64,000 bases of DNA from positions 1 to 64,000 of the forward strand of contig NZ_JANDMF010000020.1 of assembly GCF_031626875.1 (NCBI RefSeq), in the 5' to 3' direction. This DNA is from Clostridium sp031626875 (GTDB lineage Bacteria > Bacillota > Clostridia > Clostridiales > Clostridiaceae). How positions within the stretch are numbered: the first letter of the stretch is position 1; each line of letters starts with the position of its first letter. Position numbers and translations under genes: made by a program. Positions 51,592-59,211 of the stretch are shown in pieces. The notes below the pieces were generated by a model. The model searched no databases, was not told the DNA's origin, and worked only from the letters and a program-made list of their open reading frames with translations.

Positions 51592-52230
51592 ATGAAAATC
51601 GCATTAATTAATGAAAACAGTCAAGCTTCAAAAAATTCAATGGTATATGAAACACTTAAAAAAGTTGTAGAGCCAAAAGGTCATGAAGTATTTAATTATG
51701 GAATGTACGGAGTTGAAAGTGAAGCTCAATTAACATATGTTCAAAATGGTATTTTAGCAGCAATATTATTAAATTCTGGAGCTGCAGATTACGTAATTAC
51801 AGGTTGCGGAACTGGAGAAGGAGCAATGCTTGCTTGTAACTCATTCCCAGGTGTATTATGTGGTCATGTAGTAGATCCATCTGATGCATATATGTTTGCA
51901 CAAATTAATGATGGAAATGCAATTGCATTACCTTTTGCAAAAGGATTTGGATGGGGAGCTGAACTTAATTTAGAATATATCTTTGAAAAACTATTCCAAG
52001 GAGAAAGTGGACAAGGATATCCAAAAGATAGAGTAATTCCAGAACAAAGAAATAAGAAGATTTTAGATGAAGTTAAGAAAGTAACACATACGGATATGGT
52101 TACAATTTTAAAGAATCTAGATCAAGAATTAGTTAAAGGTGCTATAAGTGGAGAAAAGTTCAAAGAGTATTTCTTTGCAAACTGCAAATGTGACAAAATT
52201 AAGGAATGTGTTGAAAGTATTTTAGGATAA
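51592..52230 (+). CDS. RpiB/LacA/LacB-family isomerase, DhuI-like
   Basis: 212 residues. MKIALINENSQASKN, CGTGEGAMLACNSFPGV (catalytic Cys and Gly-rich loop) and DAYMFAQINDGNAIALP mark the RpiB/LacAB fold, but the protein is longer than RpiB (about 150) and has a C-terminal tail with Cys residues. A 213-residue streptococcal homologue class (DhuI) isomerises 4-deoxy-5-hexulose uronate from unsaturated uronates. The next gene is kdgF, and kdgT lies 12 kb away, which supports that role. Strong GGAAGATGGGAC ribosome region. Confidence 0.75.
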   Translation: MKIALINENSQASKNSMVYETLKKVVEPKGHEVFNYGMYGVESEAQLTYVQNGILAAILLNSGAADYVITGCGTGEGAMLACNSFPGVLCGHVVDPSDAYMFAQINDGNAIALPFAKGFGWGAELNLEYIFEKLFQGESGQGYPKDRVIPEQRNKKILDEVKKVTHTDMVTILKNLDQELVKGAISGEKFKEYFFANCKCDKIKECVESILG

Positions 52231-52264
52231 TAGAATATAAAGTAAATCATATTTTATAAGAAAC

Positions 52265-52306
52265 AAAAGGCGTAGTATAAAAACAGAGAGTTATACTATG
52301 CCTTTT
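52265..52306 (+). terminator. terminator after the dhuI-like gene
   Basis: AAAAGGCGTAGTATAA (52265-52280) with TTATACTATGCCTTTT (52291-52306), one mismatch. Confidence 0.8.
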
Positions 52307-52335
52307 AATAAATTATATAAAGGGAGATATAGAGA

Positions 52336-52662
52336 ATGTTTTGTTTTAATAAGGATGTTGAATTTAAAGTTATAGATGAAAATACTAAAAGAAAGGTATT
52401 AGTACATGATGAAAAGATGATGGCGGTTGAAGTTCACTTTGCAAAACCTACAGAAACTATAGAAACACATGCTCATGTACATGATCAATTAACATATGTA
52501 TTAAAAGGGTCTTTTAAGTTTATAGTAGGAGATAGAACTGAAATTGTAAAAGAAGGAGATACAATTTTTATGCCTTCTAATGTTCAACATGGATGTGTAT
52601 CATTAGAAGAAAACTCAGTTGTATATGATGTCTTTACACCAGAAAGAAAAGATTTTTTATAA
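52336..52662 (+). CDS. kdgF: KdgF-like cupin
   Basis: 108-residue single-domain cupin. Metal motifs ETHAHVHDQLTYVLKG and QHGCVSL are complete; the C-terminal VFTPERKDFL is typical of KdgF, which speeds linearisation of unsaturated uronates to 5-keto-4-deoxyuronate in pectin and alginate breakdown. It follows the dhuI-like isomerase, which uses that product, although a terminator lies between them. The stop codon lies within the following terminator stem. Confidence 0.85.
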   Translation: MFCFNKDVEFKVIDENTKRKVLVHDEKMMAVEVHFAKPTETIETHAHVHDQLTYVLKGSFKFIVGDRTEIVKEGDTIFMPSNVQHGCVSLEENSVVYDVFTPERKDFL

Positions 52663-52720
52663 AGTATAAAACTCTATATGTTAGATAAGTAATAATCTAA
52701 CATATAGAGTTTTATACTTT
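52661..52720 (+). terminator. 26-bp perfect hairpin overlapping the kdgF stop
   Basis: Arms 52661-52686 and 52695-52720 are exact complements (core ACTCTATATGTTAGAT), loop 8 bases. The last two bases of the kdgF stop codon form the base of the stem. Confidence 0.8.
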
Positions 52721-52776
52721 ATAGTTATATAATGGAAATATATAGTCATTATTAATAGGTAATTTAGGAGTTAAAA

Positions 52777-53307
52777 ATGAAAGAGTTTTTTCTAGAAACA
52801 GACAGATTAGGATTTGCTTTATGGAGCATGGAGGATATAAATGATGCATTAGAACTTTGGGGGAATCCTAATGTAACGAAATATATTGTAGGAAATGGAA
52901 AAATGACAAAAGATGATATACATAAAAGGCTTGATATAGAAATTAAAAATTATAAAGAGTATAAGATTCAATATTGGCCAATCTACTATAGAGAAACTAA
53001 TGAAAATATAGGTTGCTGTGGATTAAGAAATTATGATATAGAAAATAATATTCTTGAAATTGGAGTGCATTTAAAGGAAAAATCATGGGGAAGGGGATTT
53101 GCAAAGGAAGCTTGTTTAGCTACTATTGATTATGCTTTTGAAATCCTTAGAGTTTCTGCTATCTTTGCAGGACATAATCCTAAAAATATAGTATCATCTA
53201 GACTTCTTAAAAGTTTAGGATTTAAATATACCCATGATGAATTTTATCCACCAACAGGATTAAAACATCCGTCATATTTATTAAAAAAAGAGGAGTACAA
53301 AAAATAA
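52777..53307 (+). CDS. GNAT family N-acetyltransferase
   Basis: 176 residues, RimJ/RimL-type: ETDRLGFALWSMEDINDALELW at the N-terminus, GVHLKEKSWGRGFAKEACLATIDYAF (acetyl-CoA loop) and AGHNPKNIVSSRLLKSLGF. It likely acetylates an amine; the substrate is unknown. Ribosome site TAGGAG. It ends 30 bp before the dehydrogenase start, so both may form one transcript. Confidence 0.86.
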   Translation: MKEFFLETDRLGFALWSMEDINDALELWGNPNVTKYIVGNGKMTKDDIHKRLDIEIKNYKEYKIQYWPIYYRETNENIGCCGLRNYDIENNILEIGVHLKEKSWGRGFAKEACLATIDYAFEILRVSAIFAGHNPKNIVSSRLLKSLGFKYTHDEFYPPTGLKHPSYLLKKEEYKK

Positions 53308-53337
53308 AAAATAGTGTTTATGAAGGAGTTAGATAGA

Positions 53338-54306
53338 ATGAAAATTTTAGCATATAGTAATAGGCCAGATGAGACAGAGTATTTTAAGGAATTTGGTAAG
53401 AAATACAATGTTCAAATAGAATTGTGTGATGAGGCTCCAAGTATAGAAAATGCAAGTCTTGCAAAAGGTTATGATTGCATTAGTGTAATTACCACAAAGA
53501 TATCAGCAGAACTTATAGAAGAATTTCATAAAGTAGGAGTTAAGTATATATCTACAAGAACTATTGGTTATGAGCATATAGATATTATAAAGGCTAAAGA
53601 ATTAGGAATTGGAGTAGGTAATGTTTCTTATTCACCAAATAGTGTAGCAGATTATACAATAATGTTAATTCTTATGGCTACAAGGAAAATAAAAATTATT
53701 ATGGATAAGAATGATATACAGGATTATACATTACAAGGCGTTCAAGGCAAAGAATTACCTAATTTGACTATTGGGGTTATAGGGACAGGAAGAATTGGAC
53801 AAAGGGTAATTAATCACTTAAGTGGATTTGGTTCAAAATTGTTAGCTTATGATATTTATGAAGATGAAGGGGTAAAACAACATGCTAAATATGTTAATTT
53901 AAATACTCTTTTAAAAGAGAGTGATGTGATTACGTTGCATATACCAGCTACAGAAGGCAATCATCATATAATAAATAGAGATTCAATAAAATTAATGAAA
54001 GATGGGGTAACAATTATAAATACAGCTCGAGGATCACTTGTTAATACAAAGGATTTAATTGATGGGATTTTAGAGAAAAAAATAGGTGGGGTAGCATTAG
54101 ATGTAATTGAAGGTGAAGGAAAATTATATTATAGGGATTTAAGAGGAGAAATAATAGATAATAAGTATTTGAACACTTTAAAGAACTTTCCAAATGTAAT
54201 TTTAACACACCATACTGCCTTTTATACAGATCAAGCAGTTAGTGATATGGTTGAAAATTCAATAAAAAATTGCATCTTATTTTGGCAAAATAAAAAAATA
54301 TATTAA
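53338..54306 (+). CDS. D-2-hydroxyacid dehydrogenase, VanH/D-lactate dehydrogenase-like
   Basis: 322 residues. NAD-binding GVIGTGRIGQRV, catalytic Arg in NTARGSLV, Glu in DVIEGEG and His in LTHHTAFY define the D-lactate/D-2-hydroxyacid dehydrogenase family. Segments GVKYISTRTIGYEHID and NVSYSPNSVADYTIMLILMA closely resemble VanH. No ligase (vanA/B/C) or dipeptidase (vanX) gene is adjacent, so ordinary D-lactate formation is more likely. ATG 53338 follows GGAG; the frame opens at 53314 without a ribosome site. Confidence 0.88.
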   Translation: MKILAYSNRPDETEYFKEFGKKYNVQIELCDEAPSIENASLAKGYDCISVITTKISAELIEEFHKVGVKYISTRTIGYEHIDIIKAKELGIGVGNVSYSPNSVADYTIMLILMATRKIKIIMDKNDIQDYTLQGVQGKELPNLTIGVIGTGRIGQRVINHLSGFGSKLLAYDIYEDEGVKQHAKYVNLNTLLKESDVITLHIPATEGNHHIINRDSIKLMKDGVTIINTARGSLVNTKDLIDGILEKKIGGVALDVIEGEGKLYYRDLRGEIIDNKYLNTLKNFPNVILTHHTAFYTDQAVSDMVENSIKNCILFWQNKKIY

Positions 54307-54453
54307 GATTAATTAAGTTATCAAAAATAGGGTTATAGAAAAATTGCAAGTAATAATATAGTGAATAAAAATATTGGAATTTAAATTAACAGTATTTTTT
54401 TATTTATAAATTTATCGTTTGCAGAAAAATATAGGTTTAGTTTTTAATTAAAA

Positions 54454-54846
54454 TTAAAGTCCGAAAAAGTCTTTGTTTTCATTTATTGTATAAGCCATAA
54501 GTCCTGGTAAAAATAAACCACAGATAGTTACAAAGCTAAATCCGTTAGTTATAATACCTAATATAAAATATAAAACTATTATTCCAAAATAAATCATTAC
54601 AGATTTTTTATTTGTATTAGATACTAAAAGATATAAAGAAACAATAAGTCCGATTGCCACAATGATATCAAGAGAAATCATAAATTTACTTGGAAGATGT
54701 TCTCCAGTCAATTCGTATATCAAAGATTCTGTAGCAGACATGTTAAGTAGACCAAATGAACCTATTATACTCCAAAAAGCGCCTACTAATTGTAACCCTA
54801 TAGCTACTTGTGCAACAACTGGAAATTTTTTGAATTTTTCTAACAT
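54454..54846 (-). CDS. small four-helix membrane protein, cassette copy 1
   Basis: 130 residues with four predicted helices (about 10-30, 52-75, 80-98, 102-122). It begins MLEKFKKFPVVAQVAIGLQL and has GEHLPSKFMISLD after helix 1. No family is recognised. A paralogue with the same start (MLENFKKLPIVVRVIFCLQL) and matching LPSKF-type segment is at 55291. AGAGGTAATTAATA precedes the ATG. Its mRNA leader contains the tRNA-like element at 54896-54975. Confidence 0.72.
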   Translation of the reverse strand: MLEKFKKFPVVAQVAIGLQLVGAFWSIIGSFGLLNMSATESLIYELTGEHLPSKFMISLDIIVAIGLIVSLYLLVSNTNKKSVMIYFGIIVLYFILGIITNGFSFVTICGLFLPGLMAYTINENKDFFGL

Positions 54847-54895
54847 TATTAATTACCTCTTTCTTTTTTTCTTATTTTAACCCTAATTAGGTTAA

Positions 54896-54975
54896 TGGTG
54901 CTAATAAGAGGAGTTGAACCTCTATAATTCTGATTATCAATACAGATATACACTTACCAATTGTGTTATATTAGC
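54896..54975 (-). tRNA. tRNA-like element (Ile-GAU-like anticodon loop), probably not a normal tRNA
   Basis: Read on the minus strand, 80 bases fold as a near-complete tRNA. The acceptor GCTAATA/TATTAGC has 7 of 7 pairs, followed by encoded ACCA. Positions 8-9 are TA. The D arm is ACAC/GTGT with GG in a nine-base loop. The T arm is AGAGG-TTCAACT-CCTCT with 5 of 5 pairs. The anticodon loop TTGATAA would read GAU, but its stem has a bulged T and two extra bases precede it. It lies 49 bases before the small membrane protein gene, inside the predicted transcript. A diverged homologue sits at 55741-55814. Confidence 0.6.
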
Positions 54976-55222
54976 AGATATTATATTAAGAAAATAAAAG
55001 TAAAAGATAATTATTTAAATTAAAAGCTTGTCCTACAATAAAGAAATAATTATTTTTAAATTAAAGTTATATAATAATATTCACATAAAAAATGAAAAAA
55101 GTCAAGAAAAATGTAATATAATGTAATATTTCTTTAGCGCCGATTGAAATTAATTAGAATATTATGACTATAATAGATGCTTGAGAAAAAAAATGTAGTT
55201 TTGTGTCGTCGTGAAAATTAAA
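54976..55222 (-). promoter_or_regulatory. promoter and leader of cassette copy 1
   Basis: Minus strand TTGACT (55100-55105), 20 bases, TATTAT (55074-55079), then a leader of about 95 bases before the tRNA-like element. The -35 region (TCTTGACT preceded by T residues) is shared with copy 2 at 55965-55970. No coding region is seen here. Confidence 0.55.
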
Positions 55223-55252
55223 GTAAAAAAAACTGGAAATTTAAATTTCCAG
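55223..55252 (-). terminator. terminator of cassette copy 2
   Basis: The 20-bp palindrome CTGGAAATTTAAATTTCCAG (55233-55252) is followed on the minus strand by ten T residues. Confidence 0.88.
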
Positions 55253-55290
55253 CAATATTTAAAGATACAAATTTTCGTTTGCGTTTTATT

Positions 55291-55686
55291 TCAAGATCTG
55301 AATAGATATTTATTTTCTGTTAGTATGCAAGCCATAATCAGTGGTAACACTATACCTGTAACTACAAAAAAAGAATCTAATTTTTTTAAGCTAAGACTGA
55401 TGACAAGATTAAAAATAAGTACTCCGAAGTATATCAATATAGTTTGCTTATTTGGATTTAAAAAAATAATTACTATAGACGATATAATTAAGAGATTAGA
55501 TATGATAGTCATATAGAGAGTGAATTTACTTGGAGCATCCCCACCTGCTAACATGTAAATCATTGATATTTCGTTAGTTACTTTCAAAAAATTTATTGCA
55601 TCTAAAACAGATGAAACACAAGTTAGTAACTGTAAACAAAAAATAACTCTCACGACTATAGGGAGTTTTTTGAAGTTTTCTAACAT
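55291..55686 (-). CDS. small four-helix membrane protein, cassette copy 2
   Basis: 131 residues with four helices, collinear with the 54454 protein: MLENFKKLPIVVRV start, GGDAPSKFTLYM after helix 1, LIYFGVLIFNLVIS in helix 3, and C-terminal ACILTENKYLFRS (copy 1: AYTINENKDFFGL). AAAGAGGTC precedes the ATG. It has its own promoter, leader with tRNA-like element, and terminator. Function is unknown; the pair could be a pair of duplicated stress or transport accessory proteins (speculative). Confidence 0.72.
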   Translation of the reverse strand: MLENFKKLPIVVRVIFCLQLLTCVSSVLDAINFLKVTNEISMIYMLAGGDAPSKFTLYMTIISNLLIISSIVIIFLNPNKQTILIYFGVLIFNLVISLSLKKLDSFFVVTGIVLPLIMACILTENKYLFRS

Positions 55687-55740
55687 TACTAAAGACCTCT
55701 TTCGTTTTAATCTTTCTACTTAACCAAAAGAACGGTTATA

Positions 55741-55814
55741 TTGAGCTGATAAGAAGGTTTCAACCTATATCTTTTTATAAAAAAATATACACATATGAAT
55801 CGTGTTACATCAGC
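55741..55814 (-). other. diverged tRNA-like element of cassette copy 2
   Basis: The minus strand aligns with the element at 54896-54975. The acceptor GCTGATG/TATCAGC pairs fully if G-U is allowed. Relative to copy 1 the A4-T pair has become G4-C, a compensatory change. The D stem ACAC/GTGT is identical, but the loop GG is lost. The anticodon region is a T/A-rich hairpin, the T arm is altered, and CCA is replaced by TCAA. It is followed after 54 bases by the membrane protein gene. Confidence 0.6.
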
Positions 55815-56077
55815 ATATTTTTGAATAGATAAAAAATAAGAGATTATACAATAAATGGGGAATATAGCTTGTCTATATTCTATATGGAATAAGTAGAGAA
55901 TTAATCTTTTTGTTAGAAAGATTAATTCTTTTATTATTAATATTTTTACATATTTTTTTAATCAAGTCAAGAAAAAACAAGACGATGAATGAATAATTAT
56001 AAGTAAATAAGGCAAATAAATGGGATATTATGATGAATAAAGTTGTATTGTGTTAATAATCCTTTTTGAAAAAGAAT
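55815..56077. other. leader/promoter region of cassette copy 2 and spacer
   Basis: Minus-strand TTGACT at 55965-55970 heads the cassette. A 12-13-bp hairpin around 55897-55932 (AGAATTAATCTTT with AAAGATTAATTCT) lies between that promoter and the tRNA-like element. TAAATAAGGCAAATAAA at about 56004-56020 recurs before the DedA gene (about 57885-57901). No gene seen. Confidence 0.45.
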
Positions 56078-56548
56078 TTACAATATTTTATAGAAATTTA
56101 ATAAGACATTATTAGGTAATCTCTTTGCAGAACAGAAAAAAGTATAGTTCATAAGCCAGCTATACTTTTCAGAATAAACTTCAAATTTAGGTGTTGTACA
56201 GAAATAATATACATTTGGATCTACAAACTCACCTTTCTTAACCGATTCTATATATTCAGAAGGAACAGTACGAATTCCATTATTTTCAATATATATAGTT
56301 GCACCATCATCAAGCTGTACAGCATAACGTGCAGATAATTCACATTTTCCGTCTGGACGAATAATTTGACTATCAATGCCTCCTGGCAAAACATGTCCAT
56401 TGAAATTATTACCAGTTACTGTACCAGAAAGTATTGGAATAAGTTGACGTCTTCCTACAATTTCATCTTGTCCAACTACAATAGGTGTATCTACTTTAAT
56501 TAAAATGCTGAATATTTCTTCGAATTTTACATTATTTGTGTCAATCAT
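56078..56548 (-). CDS. DUF3237 family protein
   Basis: 156 residues. VGRRQLIPILSGTVTGNNFN, GHVLPGGIDSQIIRPDGKCE and LSARYAVQLDDGATIYIENNG follow the DUF3237 pattern (beta-barrel, function not established). It is the second gene after the hotdog-like protein, 23 bp downstream, so the two probably act together. The ribosome site is weak. Confidence 0.8.
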   Translation of the reverse strand: MIDTNNVKFEEIFSILIKVDTPIVVGQDEIVGRRQLIPILSGTVTGNNFNGHVLPGGIDSQIIRPDGKCELSARYAVQLDDGATIYIENNGIRTVPSEYIESVKKGEFVDPNVYYFCTTPKFEVYSEKYSWLMNYTFFCSAKRLPNNVLLNFYKIL

Positions 56549-56571
56549 TTGTTTACCAACTTTCTTTTTGA

Positions 56572-57111
56572 TTATTTGTTTTTTAAATTTGCTTTAAAAC
56601 ATAGTATATTATTGCTAAAACCTTCTATAATATTTTCATCAACTTTTATATAAACAGGATTGCATCCATAAATAGGATGAACATATTTTACTTCTATTTC
56701 ATTAGCATTAGTCATATTACAAAGTTCTTTTAAAATAAATAATCCTTGTACAACTGGATTTTCAGTTAAATGAATAGAATTTGTATCACCTGTTAAATAG
56801 CTAAAATTAGCTATTTCTTCCTTTGAAAAATTATGCCATAAGGTCCACCTATTTTCCATAACTACTGTTTCATTAAGTTTTTTTACAGTTACATTCATCA
56901 TTAAGTAAACTGTTAGAGTTTCTACTATTTCATCATTAATATATCCATTGCAATTTATTATGCAAAGTTTTTTGTTGTTTTTGAGTATTTCGTTTTTATA
57001 TATCTTGGTACCAGATGTTGATTTGAACTTTTGGTATTTAACTTTAGCAATAAATGCACCATCATAAAAAAAATCTTCTTGTGTTGCAAAAGATTTGAAT
57101 AAATCTAACAT
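56572..57111 (-). CDS. MaoC/hotdog-like protein
   Basis: 179 residues. The segment FSKEEIANFSYLTGDTNSIH resembles the hydratase motif of MaoC-type hotdog enzymes (Asp and His two turns apart), and PVVQGLFILKELC matches the following central helix. The N-terminal 100 residues could be a degenerate second hotdog. A hydratase/dehydratase role on acyl-CoA is possible but unproven. AAAGGAGG precedes the ATG; it is the first gene of an operon with DUF3237. Confidence 0.6.
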   Translation of the reverse strand: MLDLFKSFATQEDFFYDGAFIAKVKYQKFKSTSGTKIYKNEILKNNKKLCIINCNGYINDEIVETLTVYLMMNVTVKKLNETVVMENRWTLWHNFSKEEIANFSYLTGDTNSIHLTENPVVQGLFILKELCNMTNANEIEVKYVHPIYGCNPVYIKVDENIIEGFSNNILCFKANLKNK

Positions 57112-57367
57112 TATAAAGCCTCCTTTCTAAATAAGAATTCTGTCTTTATAATCCATTATAGCTTTATTTTAGGTAAGAGTATAGGCTTGATGGTGATTAA
57201 TATATAATTGATATAAATAGTGGGAAAAATTAAGGTGAGGAATAATGATGATGAAATAATACATATTATGAAAAAATCAAAGTGAGAATGCTAAATATAA
57301 TCTTGTATAAAATTCATATAAAAATACAAAATAATATTAAGAAAAATATTATTTGGAGGATGAGTAT

Positions 57368-57583
57368 ATGACTTATGGATTTTATAGAAAAAATAATGAT
57401 GGTAGAACATTGAATGAGCCCACAGAAGTGATTAATCATGCTGAGACGAAGGCCATTTATGAATGTCCAGTATGTCAATATGTATATGATGGAGAAGTAC
57501 CATTTCGTGAATTAAGTGATGAATATGTTTGTCCAATGTGTAAACAGCCAAAGGCAATATTTGAAAAAATAAACATAGAGTGA
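57368..57583 (+). CDS. rubredoxin-like protein
   Basis: 71 residues. Two CxxC motifs (CPVC at 33-36, CPMC at 55-58) with YVYDGEVPF between them match a short rubredoxin-like domain such as the C-terminal one of rubrerythrin, which binds one iron; classical rubredoxin has a longer spacing. The 30-residue N-terminus is polar. The open frame begins at TTG 57353, but GGAGG at 57355-57359 overlaps that codon, so ATG 57368 is chosen. Likely an electron carrier in oxygen or peroxide defence. Confidence 0.82.
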   Translation: MTYGFYRKNNDGRTLNEPTEVINHAETKAIYECPVCQYVYDGEVPFRELSDEYVCPMCKQPKAIFEKINIE

Positions 57584-57615
57584 TAATATTAAAAAGTCTA
57601 TTATGATTTCATGTA

Positions 57616-57645
57616 TTGACAGAAATGTTAACTCATTGATACTAT
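57616..57645 (+). promoter_or_regulatory. sigma-A promoter for a leader or small RNA
   Basis: TTGACA (57616-57621), 18 bases, TACTAT (57640-57645), followed by AAGAT. Confidence 0.65.
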
Positions 57646-57657
57646 AAGATTAAGTAA

Positions 57658-57733
57658 CTACTGCACATAGAAGATATTTTTTTGCAAAATTAAAAAATAA
57701 ATATCAAATATGGCAGTAGGAGGTTTTATTTTT
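57658..57733 (+). ncRNA. candidate structured RNA upstream of dedA
   Basis: CTACTGC (57658-57664) pairs with GCAGTAG (57713-57719); inside, GATATTT (57673-57679) pairs with AAATATC (57699-57705) with further T/A pairs. A T-rich tract follows (GAGGTTTTATTTTTAT). It starts about 10 bases after the predicted transcription start. It could be a small RNA with terminator, or an attenuator for dedA 180 bases downstream. The rest of 57584-57916 has no gene. Confidence 0.45.
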
Positions 57734-57916
57734 ATAATATCTTGTTGAAACTATTGATAAGAACAGATGCTTGAGGTTAGAATGTTAAATGCTGCTAAAT
57801 AATGATGAAAATAATAAAAACTAGAATATAAGACAAGCTGTTTTTATTAAGAAATAAGTAGTTCATATGTTAGAGTTATTATATAAATAAGGCAAATAAA
57901 CTTAAGGAGAGAAAAG

Positions 57917-58564
57917 ATGGAGTTAATAAAAAATTTTATTGATATTTTTATGCATTTAGATGTATATCTAGGTGGAATTATCAATGAGTACGGTACTTTA
58001 ACGTATGTTATGTTATTTTTAATAATCTTCTGTGAAACAGGATTAGTTTTTACCCCATTTTTGCCAGGAGATTCACTAATATTTGCAGCAACAGCTTTTG
58101 CAGCTCTTGGTCATCTTAATATTTTGTTATTAATTGCAGTTATTCTTGTAGCAGCTATTTTAGGTGATGCAATGAATTATATGATTGGTAATAAACTAGG
58201 TAATAAGCTTATAAAAAAAGAAAATAGGTTTATAAAGAAAGAATACATAGATAAAACTCATGGGTTTTATGAAAAATATGGTGGTAAAACAATTGTTATA
58301 GCAAGATTTGTTCCAATAGTGCGTACATTTGCGCCTTTTGTAGCTGGAATAAGTGATATGCATTATAATAAATTTTTATCATACAATGCAATAGGAGCAT
58401 CTCTTTGGGTTGGAATAGTAGGAGCAGCAGGATATTTCTTTGGAAACATTCCACTCGTACAAGAAAATTTTGAGACAGTTGTGCTTGCTATAATATTTAT
58501 TTCAATATTACCTGGATTAATACCAGTATTAAAGAGTAAGTTTTCAAAAAAGACAATAGTTTAG
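57917..58564 (+). CDS. DedA family membrane protein
   Basis: 215 residues with about five helices and the DedA signatures ETGLVFTPFLPGDSLIFAAT, YGGKTIVIARFVPIVRTFAP and VAGISDMHYNKFL; the Arg in ARFVPIVR and the acidic residues in the re-entrant loops are present. DedA proteins (UptA class) recycle undecaprenyl phosphate across the membrane. It lies 21 bp before a PAP2 phosphatase that probably makes this substrate, forming one operon. Ribosome site AAGGAGAG. Confidence 0.9.
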   Translation: MELIKNFIDIFMHLDVYLGGIINEYGTLTYVMLFLIIFCETGLVFTPFLPGDSLIFAATAFAALGHLNILLLIAVILVAAILGDAMNYMIGNKLGNKLIKKENRFIKKEYIDKTHGFYEKYGGKTIVIARFVPIVRTFAPFVAGISDMHYNKFLSYNAIGASLWVGIVGAAGYFFGNIPLVQENFETVVLAIIFISILPGLIPVLKSKFSKKTIV

Positions 58565-58585
58565 TAGATAATAGGGAGAAGAAAA

Positions 58586-59149
58586 ATGCAGTTTATTCAA
58601 CAAATTGATAATTCTATACTTATGCTCATACATAACAATATAACAAATCCATTTTTTGATAGCATAATGCCTGTGATAACAGGGCTTGCAAATGGTGGGG
58701 TTTTATGGGTAGTTATAGGACTAATACTTATTTGTAGCACAAAGTATAGAAAAAGTGGATTAATACTCTTATGTGCTTTGGCGCTATGTTTTATTATTGG
58801 AAATTTAGGAATAAAACCATTGGTGGCAAGAGTTAGACCTTTTGATGTAAATACAACCATTCATTTGATAATATCAAAGCCAAAGGATTTTTCATTTCCA
58901 TCAGGGCATACAATGCATTCTTTTGCAGCTGCCACAGTATTATATTATACAAATAAAAGAATTGGGATAGGAGCTTATATTTTAGCTATAATCATTGGAT
59001 TCTCTAGATTATATCTATATGTACATTATCCGTCAGATGTTTTGTTTGGTATAATAATTGGAGTGTTATTAGCTTTAGTATCAATTAAATTGTGTGAAAA
59101 AGTTGCTAAAAAAGCTAATGAATATAAAGCTCTTAAAGATATAAATTAG
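58586..59149 (+). CDS. PAP2 family undecaprenyl-diphosphate phosphatase
   Basis: 187 residues with six helices and the three PAP2 motifs: KPLVARVRPF, PSGHTMHSF and SRLYLYVHYPSDVLFG. These carry the catalytic His residues and the phosphate-binding Arg/Lys. Members dephosphorylate undecaprenyl diphosphate (BcrC/PgpB type) on the outer face. It is coupled with DedA, which could then flip the undecaprenyl phosphate back inside. Ribosome site AGGGAGAAG. Confidence 0.9.
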   Translation: MQFIQQIDNSILMLIHNNITNPFFDSIMPVITGLANGGVLWVVIGLILICSTKYRKSGLILLCALALCFIIGNLGIKPLVARVRPFDVNTTIHLIISKPKDFSFPSGHTMHSFAAATVLYYTNKRIGIGAYILAIIIGFSRLYLYVHYPSDVLFGIIIGVLLALVSIKLCEKVAKKANEYKALKDIN

Positions 59150-59162
59150 AAGAGAGTATTAA

Positions 59163-59208
59163 AACATTTCATAAATCTATATTATGTAGATTTATGAAGT
59201 GTTTTTTC
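59163..59208 (+). terminator. rho-independent terminator
   Basis: A stem of about 15 bp (ACATTTCATAAATCTA with TAGATTTATGAAGTGT, one mismatch), then TTTTTT. Confidence 0.88.
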
Positions 59209-59211
59209 TAT

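Noticed and set aside
53338..54306. vancomycin resistance operon
   Set aside because: Only a VanH-like dehydrogenase is present; no D-Ala-D-Lac ligase, VanX or VanRS is adjacent.
54896..54975. ordinary functional tRNA-Ile(GAU)
   Set aside because: The anticodon stem has a bulge and extra bases lie before it; it is inside a messenger leader, and the homologous element at 55741 has lost CCA and the D-loop GG. It is reported as tRNA-like.
55211..55516. 101-codon plus-strand ORF opposite the small membrane protein
   Set aside because: It is antisense to a paralogue-supported gene and begins inside that gene's terminator.
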